From positions 1,310,742 through 1,374,741 of the forward strand of contig SSNP01000135.1 in NCBI GenBank assembly GCA_006937955.1: 64,000 nucleotides of DNA. Reading direction: 5' to 3'. The stretch comes from Pachypanchax playfairii. Taxonomy: Eukaryota > Chordata > Actinopteri > Cyprinodontiformes > Aplocheilidae. A model generated the notes under the pieces. That model was not told the origin of the DNA and did not search any database. It saw only the letters and a list, made by a program, of their open reading frames with translations. Position numbers and translations under genes: made by a program. Shown here one piece after another: positions 11,001-21,574 of the stretch; within the stretch, counting starts at the first letter, position 1, and the number at the start of each line of letters is the position of its first letter.

Positions 11001-14000
11001 CCCTATAATCTATAACAGCAGGCGCCTTAAATCACTAAGATATTAGAGATAAAATGTGGATAATCTTAAACAGTTGTGTACCAAGATGTATGTGTTTTAC
11101 TTCTCTCTGGAACATTCTGAAGTTCTCTAAAAGTACTTTATTGTTTGGTTGAGATATTTCAAACATAAATATTATAATCTTCTGTTTTTATAATGAGCAC
11201 AGCTGGAGTATCTTATGATTCCTTCAGTTATTGATGCAGTTTTCAGTCTGTGTTGTAGCTGAAATAAAGATGTGCTGAACCAGGTCATGTGACCTGGGCT
11301 GTGACCCGGACTATGACCTGTTTGGCTGTTTCAAGTTTATTTATTTATAAAGTTCCAGTTCATAACAAAGTCATTTCAAGGCACTTTAAAGAAAAATTAC
11401 CCAATTAATAATAAAACATTTTCTATCTAAGGAACCAGCTGATTGGGTTGAATAGTTAATTCAGAGCAATCCTCCATCCTGAGCAGCACGATTGGAGACA
11501 GTGGAAAGGAACGACTCCCTTTTAACAGGAAGAAACCTCTAGCAGAACCAGAACCAGAACCAGAACCTGGCTCAGGATGGCCGACTGGGGTCTGAGCTGA
11601 CAGGAAAGAGACAAAAACTGATGGATTTGGACCAGTCGTCATGTCTATAGAAAGATAAACAGAGAAACAGTTAATGACAACAATAACAATCAATACAAAT
11701 ATGGAGAGTAAAGAGAGACAGCAGAGTGAAGACATGTGGACAGTATGTCCTCCAGCAGTCTGAGACTATAGCAGCATAACTAAAGGGATGGACCAGGAGA
11801 ACCCAAGCTAACCCTGACTATAGGATTGTGTAAAAAGGAAAGTTTGAAAGTCTATTCTTAAAGCTACATATGGTGTCTGCCTCACGGATAAAAAGATGTT
11901 AACAGCTGTGAATTTGAACGGTCTAACCTTCAGATGAACTCCCGCCCCCACCCTCGTGAATGTGCTGTCACCTAGCAACCGACTCTGGCCTGAGCAGAAG
12001 TTAGAACTGCTTAAAAAATGTCTGAAGAAACGGTCTTTAGTTGGTTAATCCTGTAATAAATATGTGGACTTTTATTTTATTTTTCTTTTGTAAGAGAAAA
12101 ATAAGGCTCTTTTTCTTTCTGTATTTTTATTATTTCATGTTTATCTTGAATATTTGTTCATAGATCAGAATCTAATGTAGCAGGTTTATATATGTTTAAC
12201 AAAAAGTTGTTAAAGTGAATTTGTGACAATTACTTTTTGATTTTACACATTTATTTTTGATAATGTACAACTTTTTCTTCATTTTGTCCTGAATGGGGGT
12301 CCATACTACAGCAGCTGAACACTTTACACCAGTAAAGAGGTGATCCATCTCAGCCAAGCTTTATAAAAACTGCTGTCTTTTCTTTTGTCCCTTAAAGATA
12401 TAAAACTCTGTTGCAATAAAAAAAAATGAATTGAGTGGCTTACGGGACCTGCCACACGAGCCGAGACCGCAATACAAACACTTTTACTGTAACATTTTAG
12501 ACTAAAATAACTTTTAAATATTTTAAATCAATGACTGTGACATAACCGGCCTACAAATCCAGCCTTCGAAGTATGCAGACCCTGAATTGAGACAGTCTGT
12601 GATAGAACAGACTCCACCCACAGTCAGGCCTCAACCCTTTTAGATTAACTTAACTAAATTAACATTTGACACTTTTTATTTCAAAGTTTGCAGGATTCAC
12701 TCAACTTTGAATTATGCAACGATTGAATTTTGGCAAATTATATATCATGTATTAGTAAAACAGTCATTTCTAACATGTTTAACAAAATAAGTCCAGTTCA
12801 GTTAAAATGTTCAGTGAAGTAAAACATGAGATTTGACAGTGTTCATGTGGAGAAGCTGCTGCTGCTGCAGTCCAGAGGAAACTCCTCCATCCTGAACGCA
12901 CATCACATTGAACTCAGTGTTTTAGAATGTATTTGTTTTGTCCAGGATTCTATTCAATAAATTAGTCTTTTATTTTATTTTATAACTTTTTGTCTTTCTC
13001 TGTCAGAATCTGTCCATCGACACCGACATCCACGCAGCTAACGGAAAACGAGTGAAAGCTCTGGACATCTTTGCATATGCACTGGCGTTCTTTAAGGAAC
13101 AAGCATTAAAGGTAACGTGCATTTACATCTGAGCAGGATGTTGTATTTTCACACTATTATTGGATTTGATATAAAAAATAACAACCAGTGAAGTGGAGCA
13201 GGTGTGAATTTACAGCAGTAACATGCAGTTAATTACACTGATTATTTTGAAAGATCGGGAGTAACACAGTAACTCAACATTACAGCAAATACTGGGTGCT
13301 AAGTTTGTATTTAAATGTCTGTTATGCAGGAACTGAGTGATCAGACGGGTGGAGACTTCGACAACAACGATGTGAGATGGGTGATCACGGTTCCTGCCAT
13401 CTGGAAAATGCCTGCAAAGCAGTTCATGAGGGAAGCTGCTTATAAGGTCAGCTGATAAACTTTATTTACTTCATCCAGCCTGCAGAGTTCAGCTCTGCTC
13501 GGCTGATTTTAAAGCTTGAAAAGAGCAAAGACACGCCCTTTACATCAGAGAGGTTTGACTGTAACGACACAGCTGCTGCAGGGCAACACAGAAACACACA
13601 CACAGTCATGTGATTTCACATGTTTAACTTCATGTTTTATCAGTGTCTGGTAAAATGTCTGTGGATCTGTTTTGGTTCTGTCGACACAGATTTGACCTGA
13701 AACTTAATGTTTCCTGCAGGTTAGATGATCAGATGTTGAGAGTGTTGAACGCTGTCAAAATGTTTCTAAATATAGAAGGTGTGTTTTTTCTGGAGTTGAA
13801 ATATTAATACAACAAAGACTTGTCCTAACGCTAGCGGTTAGCAGGAGAGGAAGGACCCAGTTGCAGGAGTAAAACTCAGGAGAAAATGCAGTGAAAACAA
13901 ATGAAGGTTTAATGTCCAAATGCAAAAACTGATGATGCAGCAACTTACATAATTGGTGAGATGAGAATCCGGAGTGAAGGGCAAACCATGGAGACGAACA

Positions 14001-17000
14001 TAATCCCTGCACAAAGGAGAACTGAAGAGAACTGACTTATATACAAACAAAACTAATGACTAAACTAGAAACACCTGGGTGACGAGTAACAAGAGACACA
14101 CTGGGAGATACGAAGACCGGAAATGAACCGGAAGGGACACTCTGACAGTCAAGGAACCTAACATCAACAGAGGGAAACAGGAAGTCAAACCAATACCAAA
14201 GTAAAAGCGAAACCGGAAATACAAGCATGGACAAAATAAAAGCGGACCATGAAACTAGGACGGGACAGAGGAGCTGAACAAGAAACAAAGGAGGGAGTGT
14301 CTAAAACCCCAAAACAACCCTCATAATCAAAGACTAGGAGAGAAAACGAAACCACAGAAAAACAAACCTACTAATACTCTGAAATAAAACCCCAAGACAT
14401 AACAAGACTTGCTAACAGTTAGTACTTCAGTACTTCAGTATTTGGTTTGAACTACATCAAATGTTCTGCAGTGTTTCCCCTACATAGGCGTTAACGTGGC
14501 GCTGCGCCACAGCTGCAAAATGCAGAGATTTTTTTTTGTTGCTGCTTCCGGAAGCAGCGGCGTTAGCGTCTGTGTTGTTTAACATGAACACAACATGCAA
14601 GCAGCGAGGAGGCGGGGCATAAGGACTCTTTAGTTTTTAGCCTAAAGGCAAGGTGAAGGTAGAGCAGCGCTGGTACGACTCGACGCTCTAAACTACGCAA
14701 AAAGCTGCGGACATGACAGTTCTGTGGCAGATACGTGACACGTGTAGTACTCGTATCTGACAACATGATGCAGCAGTTTCAATCAGTCAGTGTAGAAAAG
14801 TAGAGAATAAGCCCCCCCGGCCTTCTGTCCCGGCCAACGACCTCATGGTGAAAGATAAAGAAGGCCTCTATATAATATATATAATGTGATTATTTATACA
14901 GTTTAAACATGTAGCCAATAAATCTTTTGCAGCAAGTCTATATTTTCTTTAAAGGTGCAAAATGGAATATTGGCTGGTTTCCTAAAATATTCCATTTGGA
15001 GGCATTATTTTGCAACCTGAATACCACAGCTGGAAGAAATTCTAGGGGAAACACTGTTCTGATTATAGCAGCTGGATTTAGTTTGACCACATACAGAACA
15101 GTTCTTTTCCCTGAGTATTTGAAATACTTGTGAAATAACAAAAAATGTAAAACCCTCTTATAAAACTTTGTGGCATCAAGGAAGCATAAATATCTCAGCT
15201 GACTGCTTCAGAATGTCTGTTAGTAAAGGCTTGTCATCTGATCATGTGACTGCTAGTTTGATAAACAAGAACTTGAAAATGTGTAGATTAAAATAGATAA
15301 CTGGAATGTGAATACACTCTCAGAAATAGAGGTACGAGACAAGAACAAGAAGGGTACAAATTCTTGTCTCTGGGGGTGTTCCCTGTAGTCCAGGTCCATT
15401 TTTGTACCTTATGAAGTTGTTCCACTAAAACTGTAAAATTCTGCCACATTTTGAAGTCTTAAACCAACATTCTGAAACATAATATTGAAAATGATGGATG
15501 AAACTTAATAAAATGGAGATTAACCAGCCTTGACCAGGGTTGCAGGTGCAGTTGAAATGGTACAAATTTGTACTTTATATCAATTTGAACCCTCAGAGGG
15601 ACATTTCTGACCTTTTAAAGACAAATATTGTACTTTTAAGGGAACATTTTAAAACAACTTGCCTATAGGTACAAAAATGTCCTTGTCTCGTACCTCTATT
15701 TCTGAGAGTGTAGTGACTCAGTGCCTTGCTCTTAATAATTGCACATAATATGAATGACTCAGAGTCCAGCATGGATGTGAGTTTCATCAGGATCCTTCTG
15801 TCACCCACCTCCTGCACTGAGTCCAGAGAACAGTCCAGGACAGAGCTGGACTTCCTGATCACCTTGTCCAGCTTCTTCCTTTCCCGCTCTGTGATGCTGC
15901 TGCTCCAGCACACCGTACAGGATGTCTGATGCTACCACCGAGTCCTAGAAGGTTTTTAGGAGTTCCCCTGTAGACGTTTGTAGTTTGTAGTGACGAGGCT
16001 GCAGTGTATCCATCCACAAAAGACTTTAACTACATCAAACTTCTGCACAGTGTTTGTTCTCTCCTATAGCACCATTACATAATGTAAATATACTGATATT
16101 TATAGTTCAGGCTGATTTTAAACTAAATAATTCTCTAGATTCTTTACTGTTTTATTCAGTAACACGGGTTGTGACTGATATTTATAAATCTTTATACCCC
16201 TTAAGATCAGCTAACTGATATTATAAATATGACGATCTGTTTATTCACTGTGGCAGATGTTGCTCTGCAAAAATGGCTAATAAGGTTAAAATGTGTACTA
16301 TCATGTCTTGATTTCCACCCACAGATACACTATATGCGTCATTAGAACAAGGCAGTCGGGTAATAAAAGGCTCTCATTAGGTTTTATCGCCTGTGTGGTC
16401 ATGTTATATTTATCATGGAGCCGAGGTTTATATGTTCGAGTCTCCAGAGCGTGGGTGTGTTTGGTCTCTGGGTGTGGCTGGCAGCAGGAAGTACGCAGGA
16501 GATACACACGTTACACATCTTTTATTTAACAACAATATACTTCTGATATGAACCAGCAGTCAGATAATAAAACATGATTACACACAAACAGGATTTAGAA
16601 CATTTATTTGAATGACTCTTCCAGTTGCAGAGGAATTAGAATGAACAGAAGTTGTTTGTTTGTTTTATGGCATGCACTCGTTCTGATGATGTGCTGATGA
16701 TGCAAGAGGGCTGCAGAGGATTTGTTTGCTGCAGAAGGAAGGAGAGATTTTAGCTGATACAAGCAGAGAAGGGGGTAAACTGATGGAGAGACTCTCAGAG
16801 ACAGAGAGGAGGAGAGCAGATGGGAAGCTCAATATCTACAGTGACTCAGCACCAGGATTCATCAGACTAGCTGCTCACAGGGCAGAGAGAGGGAGGGAAA
16901 TGAGTGAACTGCACAGTGAACACTCCTCCCTCCTCTCTGATTAAATCATCCCTTCGTCCTGCAGGTAGCATGACGCAACCTTCAGTCTTCCTCTTTATCC

Positions 17001-17609
17001 TCCTTGAAAACCAGTCCCTGTGCAGCTTCTTTGAAAAGAGGGTTTTATAAGCATCACCTGCTCATCAGCAGCAGCGTCCTAGTGACGGGCTCTAACGCTG
17101 CAGACTATGTGGTTCAGATGGATCTCAGACGTTGTGCTTATTGGCTGACTTTACCTTCACTTGCATTTATTCTGCTTATGCTGTACAAGTGAATCCGTCA
17201 GCACAAACTGAGAACAGACAGAAACCAAAGAGGAAACAACAAAGGGCCAAAGGCAGGAATGATCGTTCTACAGAAGACCTGCTTCTCCTCCCACTCTCTG
17301 AATCATAAATAAAGTCCCATTAATGCTCCTGCAGTGATAGAAGCCTGGACAGGGGATGTGTTTTATATGGTAAAGAACATTGTAGCTCAGATCACGTGTG
17401 AGAACTGAATCATCTTGTTCTGTCTGAACCTCTTCAGGCTGGTTTGGTGTCTCGTGAAACCCCAGAGCAGCTGATCATTGCTTTAGAACCCGAAGCAGCA
17501 TCAATCTATTGCCGCAAGCTCCAGCTGCATCAGATGGTGGACCTGGGCACGCAGACCACCCAGAACGGCTTCAGTCCCAATGAAAACGTGGGGAGTGGAA
17601 TGAGTCAAG
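4986..17609 (+). CDS. hspa12a: HSPA12A-like atypical Hsp70 protein, 5' part only (six exons)
   Basis: Exons at 4986-5062, 5370-5494, 10514-10700, 13007-13111, 13330-13446 and 17438-17609 join in one frame with GT-AG introns and give about 221 residues. Known HSPA12A proteins are cytosolic relatives of Hsp70 of about 675 residues with an unusual, split ATPase domain. Visible landmarks are SPAKSLGDPGITPLSPSHI, the phosphate-1 motif AIDFGTTSSGYAYAFTKEPE, RRWEGGDPGVSNQKTPTT, VRWVITVPAIWKMPAKQFM and IIALEPEAASIYCRKL. The wording (TKEPECIH, SNQKTPTT) fits HSPA12A better than HSPA12B. Neither the phosphate-2 and adenosine motifs nor any later exon is found before 31.6 kb, so as seen here the protein could not bind ATP normally. 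The first exon or exons are also not found; the in-frame ATG at 4991 is probably internal. Introns contain a Tc1 transposon and several small elements. Confidence 0.93.
5370..5494 (+). CDS. hspa12a: hspa12a exon b (phosphate-1 loop)
   Basis: A 125-bp exon after GGCAG, ending before GTGAGC. It starts NDTDQVQSGPS and carries VVVVAIDFGTTSSGYAYAF, the actin/Hsp70 phosphate-1 motif, then TKEPECIHTM. It ends after two bases of an Arg codon completed by the next exon. Confidence 0.95.
5974..6240. repeat. partial copy of interspersed repeat family G
   Basis: Starts with GTGTCCCAATTCAAGGTCTG, and its interior (6070-6240) closely matches 11895-12075. A third, end-to-end copy lies at 9362-9958. The termini, reading CCAAATTCAGGGTCTGCATC in that copy, are inverted repeats, so this is a non-autonomous DNA transposon. 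Superfamily not determined. Confidence 0.6.
6412..6500. repeat. TAATCGCGATTAATCG-type repeat fragment
   Basis: The segment TAGTGCTGTCAAACGATTAA followed by palindromic TTAATCGCGATTAATCG is a common vertebrate, probably hAT-derived, repeat end. No matching right end was found nearby, so it is a fragment or solo end. Confidence 0.55.
6501..7379. other. intron sequence, no gene seen
   Basis: AT-rich intron DNA with some Ts and As in runs, ending in a short AT dinucleotide run that served as the TA target of the Tc1 insertion. Confidence 0.4.
7380..8981. mobile_element. complete Tc1/mariner transposon
   Basis: A 1602-bp element inserted at TA (7378-7379 and 8982-8983). Its terminal inverted repeats are about 199 bp long (7380-7578 and 8783-8981) and nearly identical, starting CAGTGGGGCAAAAAAGTATT. 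It encodes one uninterrupted transposase on the plus strand. It lies in an hspa12a intron in the same orientation as the gene. The intact frame and very similar ends suggest a recent insertion, possibly still mobile. Long-TIR Tc1 elements of this type are widespread in teleosts. Confidence 0.97.
7743..8765 (+). CDS. Tc1-like transposase, intact 340 aa
   Basis: Catalyses cut-and-paste transposition at TA dinucleotides. Residues about 1-110 form two helix-turn-helix DNA-binding segments (for example KQLGVKKSTVGAIIRKWK). A GC-rich RRDLVND... linker follows, then the DDE catalytic domain with D153 in WSDETKIELF, D244 in FQHDNDPKHTA and E279 in PDLNPIENLW, the same spacing as Sleeping Beauty-type enzymes. 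The Gly-rich box HGGGNIMLWGCF is intact. The length of 340 residues is normal for the family. The ATG at 7743 follows a CTCCACT context, and there are no stops or frameshifts. The upstream TIR region contains a TATAAAAG box at 7692-7699 that could act as its promoter. Confidence 0.97.
   Translation: MAKTKELSKDTRNKIVDLHQAGKTESAIGKQLGVKKSTVGAIIRKWKTYKTTDNLPRSGAPRKISPRGVKMITRTVSKNPRTTRRDLVNDLQRAGTKVTKATISNTLRRQGLKSCSARRVPLLKPGHVQARLRFAREHLDDPEEDWENIIWSDETKIELFGRNSTCRVWRGKNAELDPKNTIPTVKHGGGNIMLWGCFSARGPGRLIRVKERMNGAMYHKILSENLLPSARALKMRRGWVFQHDNDPKHTARAMKEWLRKKHFKVLEWPSQSPDLNPIENLWRELKVRVAQRQPQNITALEEICMEEWAKIPATVCENLVKTYRKRLTSVIANKGYITKY
8982..9361. other. intron sequence, no gene seen
   Basis: Unremarkable intron DNA between the Tc1 element and a family G repeat. 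Confidence 0.4.
9362..9958. mobile_element. repeat family G, near-complete copy
   Basis: The left end GGCTGTCCAAATTCAGGGTC near 9365 is matched by an inverted CCCTGAATTTGGACACAG at about 9936-9955. The interior is non-coding. Related partial copies lie at 5974-6240 and 11885-12600. No clear target duplication was identified. Confidence 0.6.
9959..10513. other. intron sequence, no gene seen
   Basis: Intron DNA ending in a polypyrimidine tract and TAG acceptor at 10511-10513. Confidence 0.5.
10514..10700 (+). CDS. hspa12a: hspa12a exon c
   Basis: A 187-bp exon from TTTCTAG to GTAAGA. After completing the split Arg codon it reads RWEGGDPGVSNQKTPTTILL, continues through KFHSFGYAARDFYHDLD and ends KFKMKLHTTA. 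This block is diagnostic of HSPA12A. Confidence 0.96.
10701..11325. other. intron sequence, no gene seen
   Basis: AT-rich intron DNA with no repeat family that I recognise. Confidence 0.4.
11326..11800. repeat. fish interspersed repeat with AACAGGAAGAAACCTC core
   Basis: Contains the run AAGGCACTTTAAAGA, then AATCCTCCATCCTGAGCAGC and AACAGGAAGAAACCTCTAGC, followed by four near-tandem AGAACC hexamers. I recognise this as a block dispersed in many teleost genomes. Exact ends and class are uncertain. Confidence 0.5.
11885..12600. repeat. repeat family G, third copy
   Basis: Positions 11895-12075 match 6065-6240. The right end (12556-12590) is an inverted CAGACCCTGAATTGAGACAG. The left terminus is missing or scrambled. 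Confidence 0.55.
13007..13111 (+). CDS. hspa12a: hspa12a exon d
   Basis: A 105-bp exon in phase 0 from TGTCAG to GTAACG. It starts NLSIDTDIHAANGKRVKALD and ends FKEQALK. Corresponds to the ATPase subdomain segment before the ELSDQ helix. Confidence 0.96.
13330..13446 (+). CDS. hspa12a: hspa12a exon e
   Basis: A 117-bp phase-0 exon, ELSDQTGGDFDNNDVRWVIT then VPAIWKMPAKQFMREAAYK, with GTCAGC donor. VRWVITVPAIW is the HSPA12 version of the Hsp70 VITVPA strand. Confidence 0.96.
13447..13812. other. intron sequence, no gene seen
   Basis: Start of the 4-kb intron before exon f. No features. Confidence 0.4.
13813..14420. repeat. probable interspersed repeat, class unknown
   Basis: A purine-rich stretch of about 600 bp between GCTAGCGGTTAGCAGG and CTTGCTAACAGTTAG, which are weak inverted matches. 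The antisense strand is open in three frames, typical of low-complexity fish repeats. I cannot name the family. Confidence 0.3.
14469..15056. mobile_element. hAT-type non-autonomous element (CAGTGTTTCCCC ends)
   Basis: Perfect terminal inverted repeat CAGTGTTTCCCC / GGGGAAACACTG. The flanks share TTCTG (14464-14468 and 15057-15061), a possible 5-bp target duplication. No transposase frame. Confidence 0.75.
15315..15710. mobile_element. CACTA/EnSpm-like non-autonomous element, copy 1
   Basis: Termini CACTCTCAGAAATAGAGGTA and its exact inverse, with a 2-bp TA duplication on both sides (15313-15314, 15711-15712). The second copy at 41181-41868 is flanked by AA, so the short variable duplication plus CACT termini fit CACTA elements. 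No coding capacity. Confidence 0.7.
15723..15960 (-). pseudogene. Rex1-like LINE fragment (RT C-terminal part)
   Basis: Minus-strand translation gives ITERERKKLDKVIRKSSSVL, DSVQEVGDRRILMKL and MLDSE, the region C-terminal to the reverse transcriptase of Rex1/CR1-type LINEs. Upstream coding sequence and the 3' end are absent. The fragment abuts the CACTA-like element. Confidence 0.6.
15961..17437. other. intron sequence before hspa12a exon f
   Basis: No exon recognised. Short open frames at 16293-16529 and 16726-16944 have no family resemblance that I can see and no splice support. Confidence 0.4.
17438..17609 (+). CDS. hspa12a: hspa12a exon f, last exon found
   Basis: A 172-bp exon from TCTTCAG to GTGCGT. 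It starts AGLVSRETPEQLIIALEPEA, continues ASIYCRKLQLHQMVDL and ends SGMSQ plus one base. In known HSPA12A the next exon begins AKEH and carries the NVIGE block. No such exon is seen downstream in this window. Confidence 0.95.
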
Positions 17610-19124
17610 GTGCGTCCCATCAACACAGTAAATACATATATATCATGTCATAAAATCTGCATCATTTATACTACACAATAACATACTTTCTTCCTGTTTA
17701 ATGTGATTTCCTGTGAAGTGTCTCCTGGTCATGGTAAATAATAACCTTCATATAACTTTCACAATCAGACACAAACTGCATGAAGTTTCACATTCGCTTG
17801 TTATTTATTTAAAAACACCTCATTTCAATCTGCTTGTGCTTATTTTTCTAATCTTAAAAGAACACAATTCATTTTACAGTGTGATATAATAAGTTTCTGT
17901 ACTAACATACTGTAGTGTGCTTGTATGTGTAGAAGGGGACTTAATACTTGGTGTCCTTCTATTAACTCTTTCCTGCTAAGTCCCAACTGCAGAGGACGAA
18001 ACTGTTTTCTCACACGTATACAGACAAATTTAATTTACCTGTTCATAAGCCACCACATTGGAATTTAGTGTGTGTATTCTTATATTAAGATAATAACATA
18101 ATAAATATGGATTTTAAAGTCACAATGCATGTTGTCCAATCGTGCAGACATTTTTTGAGACACAAAAGAGAGAAATTCAAATGAATTTGAAAAAAATTAA
18201 GATTTTACACACCTAAACTTGGATAAAACCAAAATCCTGACCAATGTTATTATAATTCAGGCATGAAATGGTGAGAGAAAGAAAAAACACAATGTTTACT
18301 GAAGTAACGTGAAACTGACAGTTATTAAGAAATAAAAACTTAATAGGAATCCAGATGTTGAGAATCAGACACTGCTAACCTGACACAGAAAATAATGTGA
18401 AGTTCTGCTTCCCTCTGGAGCCAATGCTGCATGCCTGAGCCTCCACTGGAAAGTCATAATTACAGAAATGTTAAATATGAAAATGTGTAACTGTTTTAAC
18501 ACTGAACATATAAACCATGTGCAGAGCATCAGACAATAGAAAACACCCGTCCTTCCTTTTTTTGCATGTGTTCACGTTTTTAGATTCTAGATTTGTACGT
18601 TGAGGCGGTTTATTGTCTGGTTGCAAACATAAACAGCTTCTGTAAGTCTGTTCAATTCTGCAGCTGAAATCCCAAAATACCTGATGGACAAAAACAGGTG
18701 CAACCGGCTCATTTCAGTGTCACCCAAAAGCCAACAGTAGCAGCTCAATCAAGCAGGTGTATCGATAAATATAGGTATAATGTAGACAGTGTTGCAGTTG
18801 GCAGTGAATCACATGACATCCCAACTTACATGTCTGCAAATCATTTGAATATTTCCCTTCCCTAAACATGTACAAAAGAAGTCCAGCTGGAAGGACCCTG
18901 CATCCAGGGACCTGCAGATACTGAGACCAGACACAGGTGGAGAGAACATCTACTGCTTCTTCTTTCATATCAACTCAGTTTTTATTTGTTTAAAAGTCAG
19001 ATAGACATATTCATGCTCATCTTTTCACAGAATATTATTGTTCCTACACAATTGTTTGGTGAAGATGGTATTTTTAATTATGCACATGCAGGTCACACTT
19101 TACACATTGTCTGGATTTTTCTTT
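17610..19124. other. sequence after last hspa12a exon, no exon found
   Basis: Searched by eye for the next hspa12a exon (RNRQSRTFLVENVIGE-like) and for collagen exons on the other strand. Neither is present. Confidence 0.5.
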
Positions 19125-19706
19125 TTAAAGAGGCCATTTCCTACAAATTTCCGGACTTTGTGGTTATTTCTTAAGTATTAACCAGTAATATGAAACATTT
19201 TATATCTAAAAAACATCTGGAAACACTGATTAACAGACCTTTCAATCTATCTGCACTAAAATTCGGCAGGTTCCGGCTCCTTCCATCAGGCTTTGTCAGC
19301 AGCTCGTTCATATTCATTATTCAAATCTGCTGGACTCTGATTGGCTAACAAACTAGCCTATGAGAGCAAGGTATACTGTTTCCTGCCCTGCTGCGCATGG
19401 CAAAGTCAGACGTTCTCTCTTCCTGTTTGATACGTCTTATGCTAACAGCTTTTAGCCAGCAGCATGCTAGGCGTGGTTTCAACTGCAGGAGCTGATGAAT
19501 ACTAACGAACAAAGGAGTTGTGCTGAAACAGATACAGGCCGTTAGAACTCGGGTTTTATCACCACCTGCGTAGTTTGAGAGATTAAAACTGAAAGAGAAG
19601 TTGTTGACCTGTTTTCACACCCACTATGAAGGTAAGAACACCTGTGGAGTTAAAATATTTAACAGAAACCTCAGAAAAAACATTTTTAATGGAAGGGCCT
19701 CTTTAA
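19125..19706. mobile_element. TTAA-flanked non-autonomous element
   Basis: TTAAAGAGGCCATTTCC on the left is matched by an inverted GGAAGGGCCTCTTTAA on the right. TTAA forms both outer ends. The interior holds a GC-richer region and no transposase. Confidence 0.65.
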
Positions 19707-19721
19707 AGGCTGTGGTATCTC

Positions 19722-21574
19722 TTAACTCATTCAATGCCATAGATGTATATATACGTCAAGAAAAATTCTAACTCTCAGTGCCATAGACGTCTTGACGTCC
19801 CCTGAGCTTTTATTAGCTTAAATCCCGCAAATCATTCTGGGGCAGCTGCTCGCTGAATTTGAACTCATTACAGGCTGTATTTAGTTATATGATCCAGGAG
19901 AGGGCAGTGGTGCACTTCTCTGCGTGTCATGGTTCTGATACCAGGTGGGTTGTTTGCGAGCTCCAGAGGTGACCCAAACACCAGACACACACGAGCGAGG
20001 AAACAGTTCTTTGCAGTTGAAACAGTGTTTAATATTTACAGTGAAATATGTACAACAACTGGGAAACTGTGCTCGTCTGCTGAACTCAGGACAGGTCGGT
20101 ATGTGACAGGAACGGTCCTGGGTTGTGGAGAGAGAGAGGTTAGTGACAGTCTGTGAACCAGCTTGCGGTGTGCGGGGATCGTGCTCGTTAAACTCACGGT
20201 GACAGTTTGTGCGTCTTGCTGTGAGGAGGGATCCAGAGATGCTGCCGCGGGGGTGGTGATCCAGACTGTCCGGGTTCTTGTAGGTGATCCGGGTCCGGGT
20301 GCTGTCCGTGCCTGCGTCGTTCCAGCAGGGGTGACAGCAGCATGCTGACCGGGAAGGTGTGGATCCAGAGGAGCCAGAGACAGACAGGGAGCCAGGGGAG
20401 ATAGCGGGTTGCGTGATCCAGCAACCAGGCTCTAGAACCATCCGTGTGGAAGCCAGTCCTCTCGATAGGCGGGTACACAACCACGCTGAGGCACTACGAT
20501 CCGGAGAATCGCTCCTGGATGCGGGCACGAAATCTAGTGGAACAAACTGGCGTCTGTCTCTTGTTCCTCCTCTGGTTAAGTACCCAGCTCTCCTGAGCTG
20601 GGTAATGATCCACACCTGGTTCCACTGATGATCCTGCTGCCACTCCCTGCAAGACAATTAGTCACACACCACCCACCAGCAGCAGTGATCCTGACACTGG
20701 GTGAGATCACTTACCATGTTATAAGCTGTTTGCAGTGGGGGAGGAGCCAGACACTCAGGACGTGACATACGGTGAATTAGGAAGCGGTTCAGAGCCTGTG
20801 AGCAGTGATTTGATTCTTCAGAGGGACTTTTTACAAACTAGTATAGAATTGATGGAATTGAAAAGGTGGTGAAGTTTATTACATGGATAAAATCCCTCCA
20901 GCGTGTCTACCGGATCTACCGGGAATGAGTATTGTGTCGACTGTGGCCCGGTTTGTGATCCAGCTCATCATTTTGGGACTTTTGATGTCAGCCTGTCTTC
21001 AGCCTGACGTTGAGGTTCTTCTGGTGATTGTAGTGAAGCTGAGGTGGATTTATCCGAACATTATCTCCTGTTAGGATCTTCTAAAGGCAGCAGGGAGCAA
21101 AATAAAGAATGCTTTTTTTCTTATATTTTATTTATATGTCTATAAATGACTCTTTTTAGACATAAAATAAACTATCAAAAGTACTTTTTTACTGTTGTTT
21201 TTTTACTTTCATAGTAGTAAAACATAGTTCAGATGTTGCATGAATCATTGAAACATGAAATATTTACATCAAAGTCACTGATCTGCTTGAAAAACCTCTT
21301 TACACAAAACAATCTCAGCTTTTAGTCCTGAAACGTGTGGATTTTCATAAAAGTTCCTCTTTTGTACTGCAGATTACTAAATAACAGAAAGAGGTAGAAA
21401 CATTTTTTTTTGTTTTGAAAGAAGAAAGAATACATTTTGTGCTGATGGTTTTAGAATTCACATAATCATAGGAGAAAATGTTCTGTGGGTCTTCAAAAAT
21501 CAGTAAAAATGCTAAATATCTCTGGTACTGAAGGGGGTTAGAAATCTGAAAGTGGCTGGCACTGAATGAGTTAA
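19722..21574. mobile_element. piggyBac-like non-autonomous element, copy 1
   Basis: Ends are TTAACTCATTCAATGCCA and its inverse TGGCACTGAATGAGTTAA, an 18-bp repeat with one mismatch including the TTAA target. A second copy, truncated at its right end, begins at 27640. Inside copy 1 an extra segment of about 770 bp (next entry) interrupts sequence that is continuous in the family. The right TTAA is shared with the left end of element family E. Confidence 0.75.
19926..20700. mobile_element. insertion nested in piggyBac-like copy 1
   Basis: Comparison with the second copy places this segment as an insertion. It begins TGTCATGGTTCTG and ends GTGATCCTGACA, weakly inverted termini. A 258-codon antisense frame across it has biased composition and no recognisable domain, so I treat the segment as non-coding. 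Confidence 0.5.

Noticed and set aside
16726..16944. 72-codon charged open frame in an hspa12a intron
   Set aside because: No splice sites in phase with hspa12a, no recognisable domain, composition explained by GAGA-rich sequence.
19881..20657. 258-codon minus-strand frame
   Set aside because: Lies across the border of a nested transposon, has Ser/Arg/Thr-rich composition, and overlapping frames on both strands are also open. No domain is visible.
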